Positions 34,125 through 46,300 of a stretch of DNA of 64,000 nt are shown here, piece by piece. The notes below the pieces were generated by a model that searched no databases, was not told where the DNA came from, and saw only the letters and a program-made list of their open reading frames with translations. The position numbers and the translations under genes were made by a program. This stretch comes from Pseudovibrio ascidiaceicola (lineage in GTDB: Bacteria > Pseudomonadota > Alphaproteobacteria > Rhizobiales > Stappiaceae): the NCBI RefSeq assembly GCF_900114245.1, contig NZ_FOSK01000014.1:1-64000 (forward strand). The letters are read 5' to 3'. How positions within the stretch are numbered: position 1 is the first letter of the stretch; the number at the start of each line of letters is the position of its first letter.

Positions 34125-36311
34125 ATGAGCGTTTCTACCTCTCGTCGTGGCTTCCTCAAAGGCGCTGCTGCCTCTGCCGCTGCTGTTCTTGTGATTGGTG
34201 TTGCCCCATCAGGTGTTATGGCCGCTGCAAATGGCGCGGATACCACCATGCTCAACCCGTTTGTAAAGATTGCTGCAGACGGCACGGTCACTGCCATCGT
34301 CAAGCACTTTGAAAAAGGGCAGGGCCCGGCAACCGGTCTCACCACACTCATCGCAGAAGAGCTGGGCGTCAGCATGGATGCGATAGAGTATGAGTTCGCA
34401 CCGTCCAATCCAAAACTTTACAACAACACCGCGTTTGGTCCTATTCAGGGCACCGGCGGCTCTACCGCCATGTTCAACAGCTTCAAGCAATACCGGCAGG
34501 CAGGCGCTGCGGCCCGCGAAGTGCTGTTGCAAGCTGCATCGCTGGCTTGGGATGTACCAGTCGCCGAGCTCAAGCTGGAAGATGGCGTAATCTCAGGTGG
34601 CGGCAACAAAGCGCCAATCGGTGAGTTTGTAGCAGCTGCAAGCAAGCTGACAGCACCGGAAAACCCGCGCCTGAAAGATCCATCTGAGTTCAAGCTGATT
34701 GGCAACGCCAGTGTGCGCCGCAAGGACACGCCGCCTAAGATCAACGGCACCGCCAAATACGCGATGGACATCCAGTTTGACAACCAGATGGTCGTCACCA
34801 TCAAGCGTGCCACCCGCAAGGGTGCAACTGTTATATCCTTTGATGACAGCGCAGCAAAGCCTGTCAAAGGCTTCATCCGTGCGGCCACACTGCCCAACAA
34901 AGCTGGTGTCGCTGTTTACGCAGAAAACACATGGGCCTCTCTGCAGGCACGTGAAGCTCTGGAGGTCACCTGGGACAACTCAGCTGCTGAAAGCCGCAGT
35001 TCCGAGGATGTCTATAAGGAGCTGATGGCTGCTGTTAACACGGAACCGGAATACAACCTGACCAAAAACGATCAGGCAGAAATTGCAGGTGCGATTGAAA
35101 AGGCAGACAAGGTGGTGGAAGAGACCTTCTACTTCCCATTGCTCGCTCATGCTCCAATGGAACCGCTCACCTGTACCATTGAGGCGACGGACGACGGTGG
35201 CGTGATTTTGCATGACGGCTGTCAGATGCCAACCTCACCACATGCAGCGCTTGCGCAAATCCTTCAGGTGCCTATGGACAAGGTGCAGGTCAACACCATG
35301 TTCGCGGGTGGCTCCTTCGGTCGTCGTGCAACACCAACGGTTGATTATCAGGTAGAAGCAGCGCTTGCCTTTGTGATGACGGATCGCCGCCGCCCGGTCA
35401 AACTGGTGTGGTCCCGCGAAGATGACATCACCGGTGGCTACTACCGTCCGGCATTTGCACACAAGGTTCGTGTTGGTCTTGATGCGGATGGAAACATCGC
35501 TGGCTGGGACCACCGCGTTGCAGGCCAGTCCATCTCCAAAGGCACTCCGTTTGAGGCGTTCTCGGTGCATGATGGGGTTGATCACCTTTCCGTAGAAGGT
35601 GTCACACCAACATCGTACTCCATCCCGGGCATGTTTGCGGGCCTGACGGACATCAAACCTGCCACAACCGTTTTGTGGTGGCGTTCCGTTGGTCACACCC
35701 ACACCGCCTACGTCATGGAAGCCATGATGGACGCCGTTGCAACAGCAGCGGGCCGTGATCCGGTTGAGTTCCGTCTGGCACATCTGGCAGGCGATACGCC
35801 AGATCAAAAACGACTGACAGGCGTTCTCAAACTGGCAGCTGAAAAGGGCAACTGGGGTAAAGGCGCTGAGGGCCGCTCTCAAGGTGTCGCGGTCCACAAG
35901 TCCTTTGGCAGCTATGTCGCGGAAGTCGTCGAGATTTCAGGCGATGCAGAAAACGGCGTGAAGATCGAAAAAGTCACCTGCGCAGTTGATTGCGGTATCC
36001 CGGTCAACCCGGACGTGATCAAGGCACAGATGGAAGGCGGCATCGGCTACGGCCTCGGCCACGCCATGCGCGACGAGATCACGCTGGAGAACGGTGAAGT
36101 TGTCCAACAAAACTTCCCGGACTATGAACCGCTCCGCATCGGGGATATCGGCGAGATCGAAACACACATTGTCCTCTCCACCGAAGCCCCAACAGGTGTC
36201 GGTGAACCGGGCACACCACCATCCGCTCCGGCACTGGCAAACGCCATCGCCGCGAAAGGACCACGTGTGACCGAACTGCCAATGACAAAGGCTGGCGTCA
36301 CCTTCGCCTAA
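34125..36311 (+). CDS. iorB: Molybdopterin-binding subunit of molybdenum hydroxylase (isoquinoline 1-oxidoreductase beta type)
   Basis: 728 aa from the ATG at 34125, two bases after the small-subunit stop. A twin-arginine signal is present (SRRGFLKGAAASAAAVLVIGVAP), so the holoenzyme is exported folded. The single fused-type large subunit has the IorB repeats: HAPMEPLTCTIEA and GGSFGRRATPTVDYQVEAA in the middle, and CAVDCGIPVNPDVIKAQMEGGIGYGLGHA and TGVGEPGTPPSAPALANAI with the probable catalytic glutamate near the end. No cofactor-insertion chaperone (XdhC type) or c-type cytochrome lies beside it in this window. Confidence 0.9.
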   Translation: MSVSTSRRGFLKGAAASAAAVLVIGVAPSGVMAAANGADTTMLNPFVKIAADGTVTAIVKHFEKGQGPATGLTTLIAEELGVSMDAIEYEFAPSNPKLYNNTAFGPIQGTGGSTAMFNSFKQYRQAGAAAREVLLQAASLAWDVPVAELKLEDGVISGGGNKAPIGEFVAAASKLTAPENPRLKDPSEFKLIGNASVRRKDTPPKINGTAKYAMDIQFDNQMVVTIKRATRKGATVISFDDSAAKPVKGFIRAATLPNKAGVAVYAENTWASLQAREALEVTWDNSAAESRSSEDVYKELMAAVNTEPEYNLTKNDQAEIAGAIEKADKVVEETFYFPLLAHAPMEPLTCTIEATDDGGVILHDGCQMPTSPHAALAQILQVPMDKVQVNTMFAGGSFGRRATPTVDYQVEAALAFVMTDRRRPVKLVWSREDDITGGYYRPAFAHKVRVGLDADGNIAGWDHRVAGQSISKGTPFEAFSVHDGVDHLSVEGVTPTSYSIPGMFAGLTDIKPATTVLWWRSVGHTHTAYVMEAMMDAVATAAGRDPVEFRLAHLAGDTPDQKRLTGVLKLAAEKGNWGKGAEGRSQGVAVHKSFGSYVAEVVEISGDAENGVKIEKVTCAVDCGIPVNPDVIKAQMEGGIGYGLGHAMRDEITLENGEVVQQNFPDYEPLRIGDIGEIETHIVLSTEAPTGVGEPGTPPSAPALANAIAAKGPRVTELPMTKAGVTFA

Positions 36312-36325
36312 ACTGATTTGACAGA

Positions 36326-36364
36326 GCAAACGGCAGGCTGAGTATTCATCAGTCTGCCGTTTGC
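36326..36364 (+). terminator. Terminator after the molybdenum hydroxylase operon
   Basis: Eleven-base perfect arms GCAAACGGCAG (36326-36336) and CTGCCGTTTGC (36354-36364), continued inward by CTGA/TCAG, form a long hairpin 14 bp after the stop. The T-rich tail (GTATTT) is short. Confidence 0.75.
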
Positions 36365-36682
36365 GTATTTAACAAAAAAACGCAGCTCACACGTAAAAAA
36401 CGCAAACCAACGCACAAAAACACGATCATTTTTCAGCTCACAAGGCATTTGGTGTGCAATGCACACTAACGACCTGATATTAAATAGTAATTTCAATAGG
36501 TCTTGGATTTGTGAAGCAAAAACAGCTTCCGGCAGATGAAACTTTTTCAGCTCACTTTGTGAACCTTCAATTGTCGCAAATTGAAGCCAGCCTGCACCCT
36601 ATGTTCCCCTTAAAAGCGCGGAGCACTGCTCCCGAATTCTGTCTTTATCCCCGTTGGTAGACTGGGCTTTGGGAGCTGAGCA
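36365..36682 (+). promoter_or_regulatory. Repeat-rich upstream region of the giant-gene pair
   Basis: No gene seen in these 318 bp. The octamer CAGCTCAC occurs three times (36383-36390, 36434-36441, 36548-36555), and the last two share a longer 13-base match TTTTTCAGCTCAC. A 7-1-7 palindrome GTGTGCA-A-TGCACAC lies at 36452-36466. An 8-6-8 inverted repeat CTTCAATT/AATTGAAG lies at 36565-36586. These are likely regulator sites for the operon starting at 36683. The AT-rich, A-tract sequence at 36368-36420 may bend. I cannot name the regulators or place the promoter. Confidence 0.5.
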
Positions 36683-39600
36683 ATGGAATTCCTGCAACAA
36701 ACCTGCAAAAGCCTTTATCTGGCTCCAAACTCTGGCGACAACGCCGGTGGCTTTGCGTTTGTTGTCAGCAAGGTAGCCTCCCGAAAAACTAGGCTCCCCA
36801 AGCGCATTTCGCTCAAAGACGCGCTCACCAGCAAAACCTATTCAGGCTCCTTCATCTACTGCCCGGACCCGCTGAATTGCGGAGATAAAGAGAGCGGCCA
36901 ACAGGACCTGGTATCTGGCCTGCACGCTTACCTGCAAAGCATGAATGTACTGCGCGGTTTCATGTGGCTTCCCAGAGACTTAACACCGCTGCCAGTCCCG
37001 CAGGATTACAAAGGCCAACGCCCAGCCTTCTTTTCCATCAACGCCGCCGGAACAGAGACAACCAGCAGTCTGTCCTACCTTCTGGCGCCCGAGCTCACCA
37101 TCGAGTTCTATTCAAGCGCTTATATCGGTGTTTCTGAAGATGAAGAGAACCTCCAACTCTCAGAATCTGCCATCCAACTGGGAGGATATCTCAGCCCGGA
37201 TACAGGGTCGGTGAGCAAAGCAGACATCCGCTGTTCCGGTCCGGATCGTGGGGCAATCGTGTTTGATGCTGAGTTCGAGCGCGGCGCTCTCCATGATCAA
37301 TGGAATGTGGGTTTTCAATGGGTTACGAAAGATGCGGAGACCAAAACCGGCGTCAATGGTCAACGCTTTGCCTTGGGCACAGGCGATGATGGCAGCCGTA
37401 ATCCTCTGCCTATGACGCTTATTGTGGACGTCACCGACGCGTTGAACAACTACCCAACGCATAACCGGACAGACCCCAACCGCTGCGCCTTCTATTTCCG
37501 CGCCGAAAAGGAGAGCGGGCAGGGTCCAACCCTGAACAGCTTCTACCGGACCACCTACGGCGCGCCCGTTGTTTTACAGGGTATCACCGCTGACAGTCAT
37601 ATGAGTGATGCACTGCCTGCAGGCATTATCCTCACCCCGAGCTACGAGAATGCCTCATCACTTCATAGTTTTATCGCCAGTCCTGTTGGTGATTTCCTCG
37701 TCTGCGCACCAGTCGCAAAAGGCGATACAAAAGCCCGCTTCATGTGCGGGTTGGGCGGCACAGAGTTTCTGGAAGTCCCAGGTGTTGCAAGACACGCGCT
37801 CTCTGATGGAGCACGGCTGCGGTTTGTACCCGATCAGCCAGCCTACGCGCCGGTATTCCCGTTGCCTTTGTCATCTCCCGTTGGACGCCCCGCACCCAAA
37901 GGTGCCCCGCTCAAAGGCAACTACAAAACGTCGTATGTACAGGTATTCCCACCGGAGAATGCTGCAGAAAAAAGTGGAGTATCCATCACCTATGTAGCGC
38001 AACCGCACGGCAGCGCGCTGCACGGCTATGACGATGAAATATGGCAGGAAAACAAGGAGTTGCTGGGCACCGTCAGTCCCGCTTACACACTGCCGCAAAT
38101 GGAAGGTCAGGCCTTTCCCATGTTCCCTTACAGCGGTACGGATGAGGGTGACCCGAGTTATTCTCAGTGTGATGTCGCCCTGTTTGAAAAAAGCATCGTA
38201 GCGCCAACCCGCCGCAAGGTGATTGCGTCTCTGACCAATGCTCAATCAAACACCAGAGAGAGTAAAGCGCAAACAGGAGAGGGGGATGCAACCCTGACAA
38301 CCCCATTGGGCGTGATCGCCACGCTGCAATCGCCTACAGACGCCAGTCATTGGAAGGAGGTTAAGCTCGCTCAAATCAAAGTACCAACACCTTCCGATTT
38401 TGCCTTCAAAGATTTATCCCCCAAGCTCATAGAGGCCTTTCAAACCAATCAACTGTTTCTGGTTACCGCAAACCCTTCAGAATTAGGTGAAGCAGGCTCA
38501 ACCTTCCTCAACACGTTGAATATCGAAGACTGGCAGATTGAAGCAGATGTCGGCAACTCGCCAGATTTTGGTGACTACGCCAACATATTGATTATTAAAG
38601 GAATACTCGGTCCACTCTACGATCCGAAGGGCAGTGAAAAAGACAACCTCATCTCCAATCCGCAAAAATGGACCCAAAAGGAAACCTTCGCCGCTCCAAC
38701 AACCGAGCGCGAAAACACACCAGACAAAGCCCAGCTGGTCAACGTCTCCTCATGGCTTCAGGATTACTTCAAAGCAGCCTATGAAAACCCCGCAACCGAG
38801 TACTTCGAAAGCTTCAACCAGATTGCTGCCGACCCCAACTGGACCGGTGTACTTATGCTACGCGCGCGTATCAAATCACCGCCCGAGCAACTGGCCGGTA
38901 TTGTGGCTGGCGTGCGCGATCCTGCAAAGTTTTATGCCCACCACCTCGCCATCCGCATCAATCAGATCAAAGCAGGGGCAAGCGGCGAGAAAATTGCAAT
39001 TAAAAAGCAAAGCTCGGTCTTTGGTCTGATTTACTACGAAGATAATGATCTCATTGTGCCAAAGGGCGCGACGGGCCCGGAACCAGTTGTGCCCTCTGCA
39101 ACGCGCACATATGACTTCATCCTGCTCTCGCTCAAAGTGCTCTTTGAAAACTCGGCGATAAAGAAGTTCTCCTCCTTCGCACAACTTTCCATGACCAAGA
39201 TTTTTGGCAGCGATACGGTCAGTTCAAAGCCCGTTTTACCGGCAGGCCAACCACAGCCCAAAGGCAGCCAGTATAAGTCGCTGATTATGAAAGCAAGTTA
39301 TCAGGACAACAACAACCACCCGTCCTACACCATGGCCGCAACCCATCCCTATCTGTTCACGGTCGACAACAACATCTTGGAGCAGACAGAGTTCACATCC
39401 GCGCGAATGAACACGATCTCCAGACACGGAAAAACGCAGGAAAATCAAACAGAACCACTCATCCGGTTTGCCTTTACTGGCTTCCTCGATTTCGCAATCC
39501 TCAGTGCAGGCAAGAACGAGCCGGTCGACTTGTTCTCCTTCGGCAATGAGCCAGACCAACAAACCAGCCAAAATGGACTGGCGTTTAACGAGCTCGGCCT

Positions 39601-40276
39601 GCAAATGAGCTTCACACAAGACAACGCCTATGAGAGCCAGAAGATCACTTGGGACAGCTCTCAACTGACATTCGACAGCAAAAACAGTACGCCTCGCAAT
39701 GGTAGCCTCGTTGCCACTATGCCATTGCAACTGAAAGGGTTTGTCAGCTCCGACAGCGCAGATAAAACGCCAGCTTCCATGGGATACTTGGATGTTGTGA
39801 CCAACGTCCGCCAGCAAGGACTGTCAGACAAATGGAACGGCCTTAAGTTCGAAGTTAGCCTTGGTACCGCCGGAGATCTTGCTGGCAAACTGGGCCTCAC
39901 CGCTGATTTGCTGCTGGCATGGTCACCGGACTCGGCGGGCGAAATCTACAAATCCAAGACTGCCATCCATATGCCAGGCTCCTCCAACGGTGCCTCGCTG
40001 ATCAGCTTGCAGAACGTGCTTTCCATGTCCTACGGCCCGATCCAGCTGCTCTACACGGAAAATCCCAATCGCAAAGAGGCTGATGCCAGCAAGCAATACA
40101 TGTTTGTTCTCAATGAGATCGCCATCAAGTTTCTGGGATTGGCTAAAATTCCACCAAGCGGCGCCACATCTTTCTATCTGTTTTCAGATCCGGATGAAGG
40201 CAGTCAGGGCTCTGACAAAACCACAGGCCTAGCCTGGTACGCAGTCTACAACAACGAGCCCGCTGACAGCAAATAA
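36683..40276 (+). CDS. Very large protein of unknown function, first gene of the giant pair
   Basis: 1197 aa, starting MEFLQQTCKSLYLAPN with GGGAGC at 36669-36674 as ribosome binding site. There is no signal peptide or clear membrane helix. Composition suggests a beta-rich, soluble protein with many short strands and S/T/N/P-rich loops. Residues ~930-1130 show alternating-pattern strands (FAFTGFLDFAILS, LGLQMSFTQDN, LVATMPLQLKGFV) like those of its large neighbour. No catalytic motif or known domain is recognised. It is 32 bp before the 3937-aa gene on the same strand, with no terminator between, so both proteins probably act together. Confidence 0.75.
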   Translation: MEFLQQTCKSLYLAPNSGDNAGGFAFVVSKVASRKTRLPKRISLKDALTSKTYSGSFIYCPDPLNCGDKESGQQDLVSGLHAYLQSMNVLRGFMWLPRDLTPLPVPQDYKGQRPAFFSINAAGTETTSSLSYLLAPELTIEFYSSAYIGVSEDEENLQLSESAIQLGGYLSPDTGSVSKADIRCSGPDRGAIVFDAEFERGALHDQWNVGFQWVTKDAETKTGVNGQRFALGTGDDGSRNPLPMTLIVDVTDALNNYPTHNRTDPNRCAFYFRAEKESGQGPTLNSFYRTTYGAPVVLQGITADSHMSDALPAGIILTPSYENASSLHSFIASPVGDFLVCAPVAKGDTKARFMCGLGGTEFLEVPGVARHALSDGARLRFVPDQPAYAPVFPLPLSSPVGRPAPKGAPLKGNYKTSYVQVFPPENAAEKSGVSITYVAQPHGSALHGYDDEIWQENKELLGTVSPAYTLPQMEGQAFPMFPYSGTDEGDPSYSQCDVALFEKSIVAPTRRKVIASLTNAQSNTRESKAQTGEGDATLTTPLGVIATLQSPTDASHWKEVKLAQIKVPTPSDFAFKDLSPKLIEAFQTNQLFLVTANPSELGEAGSTFLNTLNIEDWQIEADVGNSPDFGDYANILIIKGILGPLYDPKGSEKDNLISNPQKWTQKETFAAPTTERENTPDKAQLVNVSSWLQDYFKAAYENPATEYFESFNQIAADPNWTGVLMLRARIKSPPEQLAGIVAGVRDPAKFYAHHLAIRINQIKAGASGEKIAIKKQSSVFGLIYYEDNDLIVPKGATGPEPVVPSATRTYDFILLSLKVLFENSAIKKFSSFAQLSMTKIFGSDTVSSKPVLPAGQPQPKGSQYKSLIMKASYQDNNNHPSYTMAATHPYLFTVDNNILEQTEFTSARMNTISRHGKTQENQTEPLIRFAFTGFLDFAILSAGKNEPVDLFSFGNEPDQQTSQNGLAFNELGLQMSFTQDNAYESQKITWDSSQLTFDSKNSTPRNGSLVATMPLQLKGFVSSDSADKTPASMGYLDVVTNVRQQGLSDKWNGLKFEVSLGTAGDLAGKLGLTADLLLAWSPDSAGEIYKSKTAIHMPGSSNGASLISLQNVLSMSYGPIQLLYTENPNRKEADASKQYMFVLNEIAIKFLGLAKIPPSGATSFYLFSDPDEGSQGSDKTTGLAWYAVYNNEPADSK

Positions 40277-40308
40277 ATCACTCCTTCAATCAGCACTGGT
40301 GCAGCAAG

Positions 40309-43300
40309 ATGAACGAGCACAGTCCAATCGAACCATTTGAGCACGTTGCTATACCTGATGAGGAGAGCCTGTCTGCTGAGCTCTCGAATCTGGTGCAACT
40401 GTTTGCCTCCGCTGCACAGGATCTCAATGCAACGCTCTCCAATGGTATCATCGGACGGCTCATGGATTTTCTGCGCGGCAAAAAACTGCGTTACTTTCTG
40501 TCACAAGACCAAAGATCAGGCAGTGCCGCCAACACCGTCAACCTTATGCGACGGATGATTTCCCTTGGGTTTCAGGTAGATGTGGATCTGATCTACGACA
40601 GCGGCCAGAAAACACTCCTACAGGAACTGGCGCAGCTGTTGCCCGGCTTTGACCCGACCTCTCGCGCACCAATGACGCTGGATGGCATCACCATCACCTT
40701 TCACGCCTATCAGGAAACCACTGTCGGCGAGATAACCCATCGCTCAGTGCCCGGTCTGTCTGGCAGTATGCCGCTCTGCCTGTGTGGTGGCGGCAGCATT
40801 CCCAACATCGACAACACCAGCATCGCGACAGCTGTGAAATGCAGCTATTTTGTTTTGCTCCAGCCCTATCTCTGGACAGCAGAAAACTGCTCACAGGCCG
40901 AAAAGACCTGCTCCGCCAACTCTATGGTGGTGCTACCGGGTCTCAAGCAGATCATAAATCTTGATGATCAGCTGGTCCTGCAAGGCCCACAGTTTGCCTA
41001 TCGCAGTTTCAAGCAGGACCTAAGCCCAAAGCTCAACTGGGCGAACCTGAGGAAGATCCCAGAGATCAACACTAAGGTCCTGAGCGCAGCGCAGAATATC
41101 AGCAATGCTATTGGAAAATCCAGCCAGTCCGGCATCGAGTTCTTTCCGGTTGCGAGTCTGCCAAGTTCATCGACAGACAAAACATCGCTTGTCGGTAGTG
41201 CAGAAGGGATTGCTTTTGAGCTCATCGCCGCAGCCGCACTTCTGCAAAAGCAGAAAGGCTTTACCAAAAAGCCCGTTGTCATCGCTGTTTTGGATGATCT
41301 GAGCAATTCCACATGGCAAACCCTTGCGCGATACTTTCCTCAAAAGAACGCCGCAAAGCAGGGCGCAACCACCTCTCTTGATGAACTCACGAAGAACATC
41401 AGTGCTTATTGCAAGAGCCAGCAACTATTCCGAAATACCTCTACTTCAGGCACTGGTATTTACCTGAATAAGGATCTGTCAGGCTCCGCAGGTGCTACTT
41501 TCCTCAGCAAATTGAAACCGGGCGCGACTGTTGTCACTTCCTTGCCTGACCTGCCACCAGATGTGATTGAACACCTGTATGGTGCAGCCACATTGCCAAG
41601 TGTTCTGGAAGGCACCCAAAGCGCTAATCTGGCTGTAAATCTGGGAAAACCGTTTTTCAAACTCGGTAGTTTCACATCCAATCCTTACCCGAGCACATTT
41701 GGAAACGGCAAGGGGAAGGCCGCCAGTAGCACAACACCAACCACTACAACACTTTTGGATGTCTCCAAAAACCAGATTGCCCTTGGAAGCTCCGCGTTTC
41801 AGGAAGGCTACAAAGCAACGATGCCGCCCAATGAACTGGCGCAAACCATCGTGGATATGGAGACACAGTTTCGTTCTGAGAAGGGCGAATACTTCGACTA
41901 CTTTGATGGTCTCAAACAGTATTACACCGCCCCGCAAAATGATAAGCTCTTACAAGCGCTCGGGTTTTTAGCGGCCAGATTTGCTCTCGTTTCCGTTGCC
42001 AGCGGCGTCTCGGACAGTATCTTCTCTGATCTGCAAACACTGCAAACCACACTGACACAGAGCACAAAAAAAGGGGTGCTCGCACTGATCCCCAATGTGC
42101 TGAAAGAAGGGCCGTTTCACACCTTCCTGCAAACAGTGTTGGGTTCAGGTGGGTTGACCATTGGCTCTGCAAAAAACCCAGTGACCATAAAGCCCGTTTA
42201 CACCTCCAAAAAGCTCAGCAAGATCATCGTGCAGGGAAAGACCTCGGACTTTCTCGGCACGGAACTGGAAGTAACGCTCACTGTTTCCAGCACAGGGCGA
42301 GCGAGTAAAAACCACAGCAATTACAAAGTCCAGCTCCAGCTTTCATTGGAAAAACTGGAGCTACCGGGGGTGGAATGGTTTGCACTGGAAGACACAGGCC
42401 TGTCCATTGAATTTTCCAGCAATGGCGCACGCCTCACAGGCGGTTTACAAACCTCCGTTGAGGTCGGCGATACGCTCATTCCATTCCACATGGATTTCCC
42501 AAGCTCTGCCAAAAACAAGATGGTGGTGCAGGGCACATTTGCAGAGGAGGCTGCTCCTTCGCTGAACTCCATATTCACGCTCATCGGCGGGATGAATTTT
42601 GCAAACTCAATCCCTTCTGAGTTTGCTGACCTGAATGAGTTGAATGTAGACGGTCTGCGTTTCAACTATGACTCAAAATCCAAGAGCATAGAAAGCTTTC
42701 AGATCTCGCTGAAAGACAGCAAGGAGTGGGATCTGTTCGGCGGATTGAAGCTGAACAACCTAAGCTTTGAGATCACCGCATCACAGCCAACTGGCAAACG
42801 CCAGATAAGTTGGGTGGCCTCCACGGATGCTACAATCGGTTCAAGCGACAAACCTGCAATTCTCGATCTCTCTGCCACCTATCCGCAAACCACTGTCACG
42901 GCAACGCTCAGCCCGGATGGAGTGAACCTACCTGTCTCAGATTTTGTGAACGCACTGCTGCCAAGCGGCTATCATCTTGATGTTGATGCAGATATCGCAA
43001 ACCTGTTACTGGAGTATTCTCCGGGGCAGAACAAGAACAGCAGCACGTACTCTGTTGAGGCTGGAGTAGATTTGAAAGGCTGGCAGATCACTTTGCCACC
43101 CGCTAAGTTCGAACTCAACGACATCTACATTCAGGTAAAGGGCATTGGAACCAATTCGGTAGGGTCCATCAAAGCCTCAACGACGCTGTTCGATGGTCTG
43201 CCAAATGTTCAGCCCGTCCCGGTTAATGTGACAGCCACATTCAACACGCAAAACCATCTCTGGACGTTCCGTGGGGAGCAGGGCGACACACCCATCAAGA

Positions 43301-46300
43301 TCAGTCAGATCATTTCAGCCTACCTTGGGACTGGCTGGGCAACGAGCGCACTTGATATCGACGTATCAGGCCTCAATGTGACCTTCTCAACCAGGACCGG
43401 GACGTCAGCAGCCAATTACGAGTTCGCAGGCACCGTAGATCTCAAAGATGACGGACCAAGCTGGCTTCCGAGCGATGCGACCTTCACGGCAAAAATTGGA
43501 GATACGGGCGGAAGTGAGCTGCTGTTGCCCGGCAGTAAAGCACGCATTCCGGTGCTTGATGACCATAACGAGGTTATCTTCATTCCCCCGGAAAGATCAT
43601 TGGTCCGGTATGAAACCGCAAAAGCAAACGGCAAATATGCCTTGCTGACTGCCGACATCCTTTGGGAAAATATCGAACTCACGGTATTTTACGAGTATGC
43701 CAAAACCCATTCTCACTTCGGCATCACATGGGGTCTGTTTTCCGCAGAAGTAGACGATGATCAGACTGCGACGATCAAGTTCACAGATACGACCACACTT
43801 GGTGCCATGGTTGAAACCTTTGTGGAATGGATGACTGGAGCCAAGTTTGGTCTCGCTGCACCTTTTGACCTGCTGAATGACGTCAAACTTTCCGATTTCG
43901 AACTCAAATGGAATTTCAAAAATAAAACGGTCAGTTTCACTATCGACATCGGGCCAATCGATATTCTGATCGCCACTGTGACGGGGATCACGCTCACCTA
44001 CAACAAGACTGCAGGTGTCTCTGTCGAGCTTGACGGCCATTTCTTGTGGCCGATTTCAGATAGTAATGAGGCAAAAAAGAACCCAAAGTGGCGTGCTGAT
44101 CAACCCTCTACGACGCCTAGTCCCGGTGGCGCAGGCAACAAGTATCTTGACCTTCGCTTGCTTGCTGGTGGGCAGCATGTAGACGTCAAAGGCCTGCAAG
44201 ATATCACCACGGTACAGCAGGCTGTCGATATACTGGCGGATCTTCCCAAACCTTCAGTGGGGAAAGTGCCGGATATCGGATTTGCCGGTGACATCAACTG
44301 GCTGTTTGCAACTGACTTCGGTGTTCTGAGGATCGATTCCAGCAAAGAGTTGGGGCAGGAGCATCAAGGCGAGCTGGAAAAGAGCGGCCCAAAGTACACT
44401 TTCACACTTCAGGTAGTCCTCACAGACCCCAGCCTTTATGCGCTGAGGATTGCTTGCAGCGGCAAAGCGGCAAAGATCTTTTCCGGTCTGGATTTTCAGG
44501 TCATCTACAAAAAAGTCTCACCGGGGCTAGGCAAATTCTCCGCCTCAATTGAACTGCCAGAAATCATGCGCCGCATTGACGTTGGCGCCGTCACAATCAC
44601 ACTACCAACATTCGGCATCGAAGTTTACACCAACGGCGACTTCCAGATTGATGTGGGCTTCCCCTGGAATAACAACTTCTCGCATTCTTTCTCAGTTGAA
44701 GCCATTGTCCCGCCAGGCATCCCGGTAAAAGGCGGAGGAGGGTTTTATTTTGGCAAGTTGCCAGCGGCATCTGTAAAGGGACTACCCACATCCAAGCTGG
44801 GTTTCTTCAACCCCAATCTGGTGTTTGGCTTCGGCGCGCAGCTCGGGCTCGGCAAGTCTCTTGAAATGGGCATTCTCAAAGCCGGTTTCAGTCTGACCGC
44901 TTTTGGTATTTTGCAAGGTATTCTAGGCAAGTGGAACGCCTATGATGATACGCATTCAGGCAGTGGAAGCGCATTGTCATTGCAGGGAGAATACTTCTTC
45001 TCCCTCACTGGCACCTTCGGCATCATCGGCAAGCTTTATGGCTCCATTGATTTTGCAATCATCAAGGCCTCGGTCAATATCAGGATCGAAGTCAGCGCCC
45101 AGGTCCGGCTCGCCTCATATGAGCCGATACCACTGACAATCTCGGCGAAGGTGGATGTCCGTGCATCCGCGAAGATTGACCTAGGCCTCTTCACCATCAA
45201 AGTGAGCTTCAGCTTCTCTGCACACGTCCACACCACCTTCACATTAGGGGCTATCCAGAACCCGAAAGACGCGCCCTGGCTGGATCATTCAGAAGCCTAT
45301 GAGGGTCTGCTGGCAGCACCGATAGCGGACCGCCTCGCACTCTACAGCCGCTTGCCAATGCTGAGGGACTCCTATGAGACGGTTCCCGTAGTGTTCAACT
45401 GGGCAAACCTGCAACCCGCCGCAGATCCCTCTCAAAACCCACTAGAGATCCATCTGGGTTATGGTTTGACCTTGGCAAAGGATGAGAACTGGTCTTCTTC
45501 TGAAGAGGCCCGTCCACCCCAACTGCCATGCTACGTCGTCAATCTGTTCATAGCAGCACCAGCCCCCGCAACGCCGGAAGACACCGAACTTTATGAGAAA
45601 GCAGCAGGGCAGCAAGCTGATACTGGTTTTGAGGCTCTGGCCAAGATGGTGACCCGCTGGCTTATAGCTGCCACGATGGGTGATGAAGGCCACAGTTCAG
45701 ACCAGATCGACAAACACGTAATCAGTGCAGTTGAGATCAACGCCATACTGGATAGCCTGAGCGGATTGGAAACCTCGCCAGACGCACCGACGCAGCAGGA
45801 CATCTCTTCATTCCTACAGCAACAATTCATACTTGATATCGGTTTGCCCTCACGCCAGGGCGAAGCGCAGGCAACCTATTTCCCAATGGTGCCATCGCTT
45901 AGTATCGCGCTGAAACAAGACAGCAAAACAGTGCTCTCCTATGCCTTTGCAGACTACAATACGATAACCACCAAATATCTGAAGGACTTAACAGATTACT
46001 TTAACCAGCTCAGTGTTCAGGTGGAAAAAGAGAGCAAGAAACCATCCTCTGAAGTAGATGTGTCTGGCGATAAAATATCAATTACATCATACATTTATGA
46101 AAACTACTTCATGCTTATTATGAAGCAGATGATGCAAAACCTCTTGAGCGGTCTGCGCGACTTCAATTATCCACTCACAGCTGGAGACACACCCAATGCT
46201 ATTGTGAGTTGGATCAACAAACAAGGTGCGTTTTCTGGCGCGAAATTCACACTCACTGATCTCTTCAAAGCCAACAACAGTCATCCTCTAACAGAAGGTG

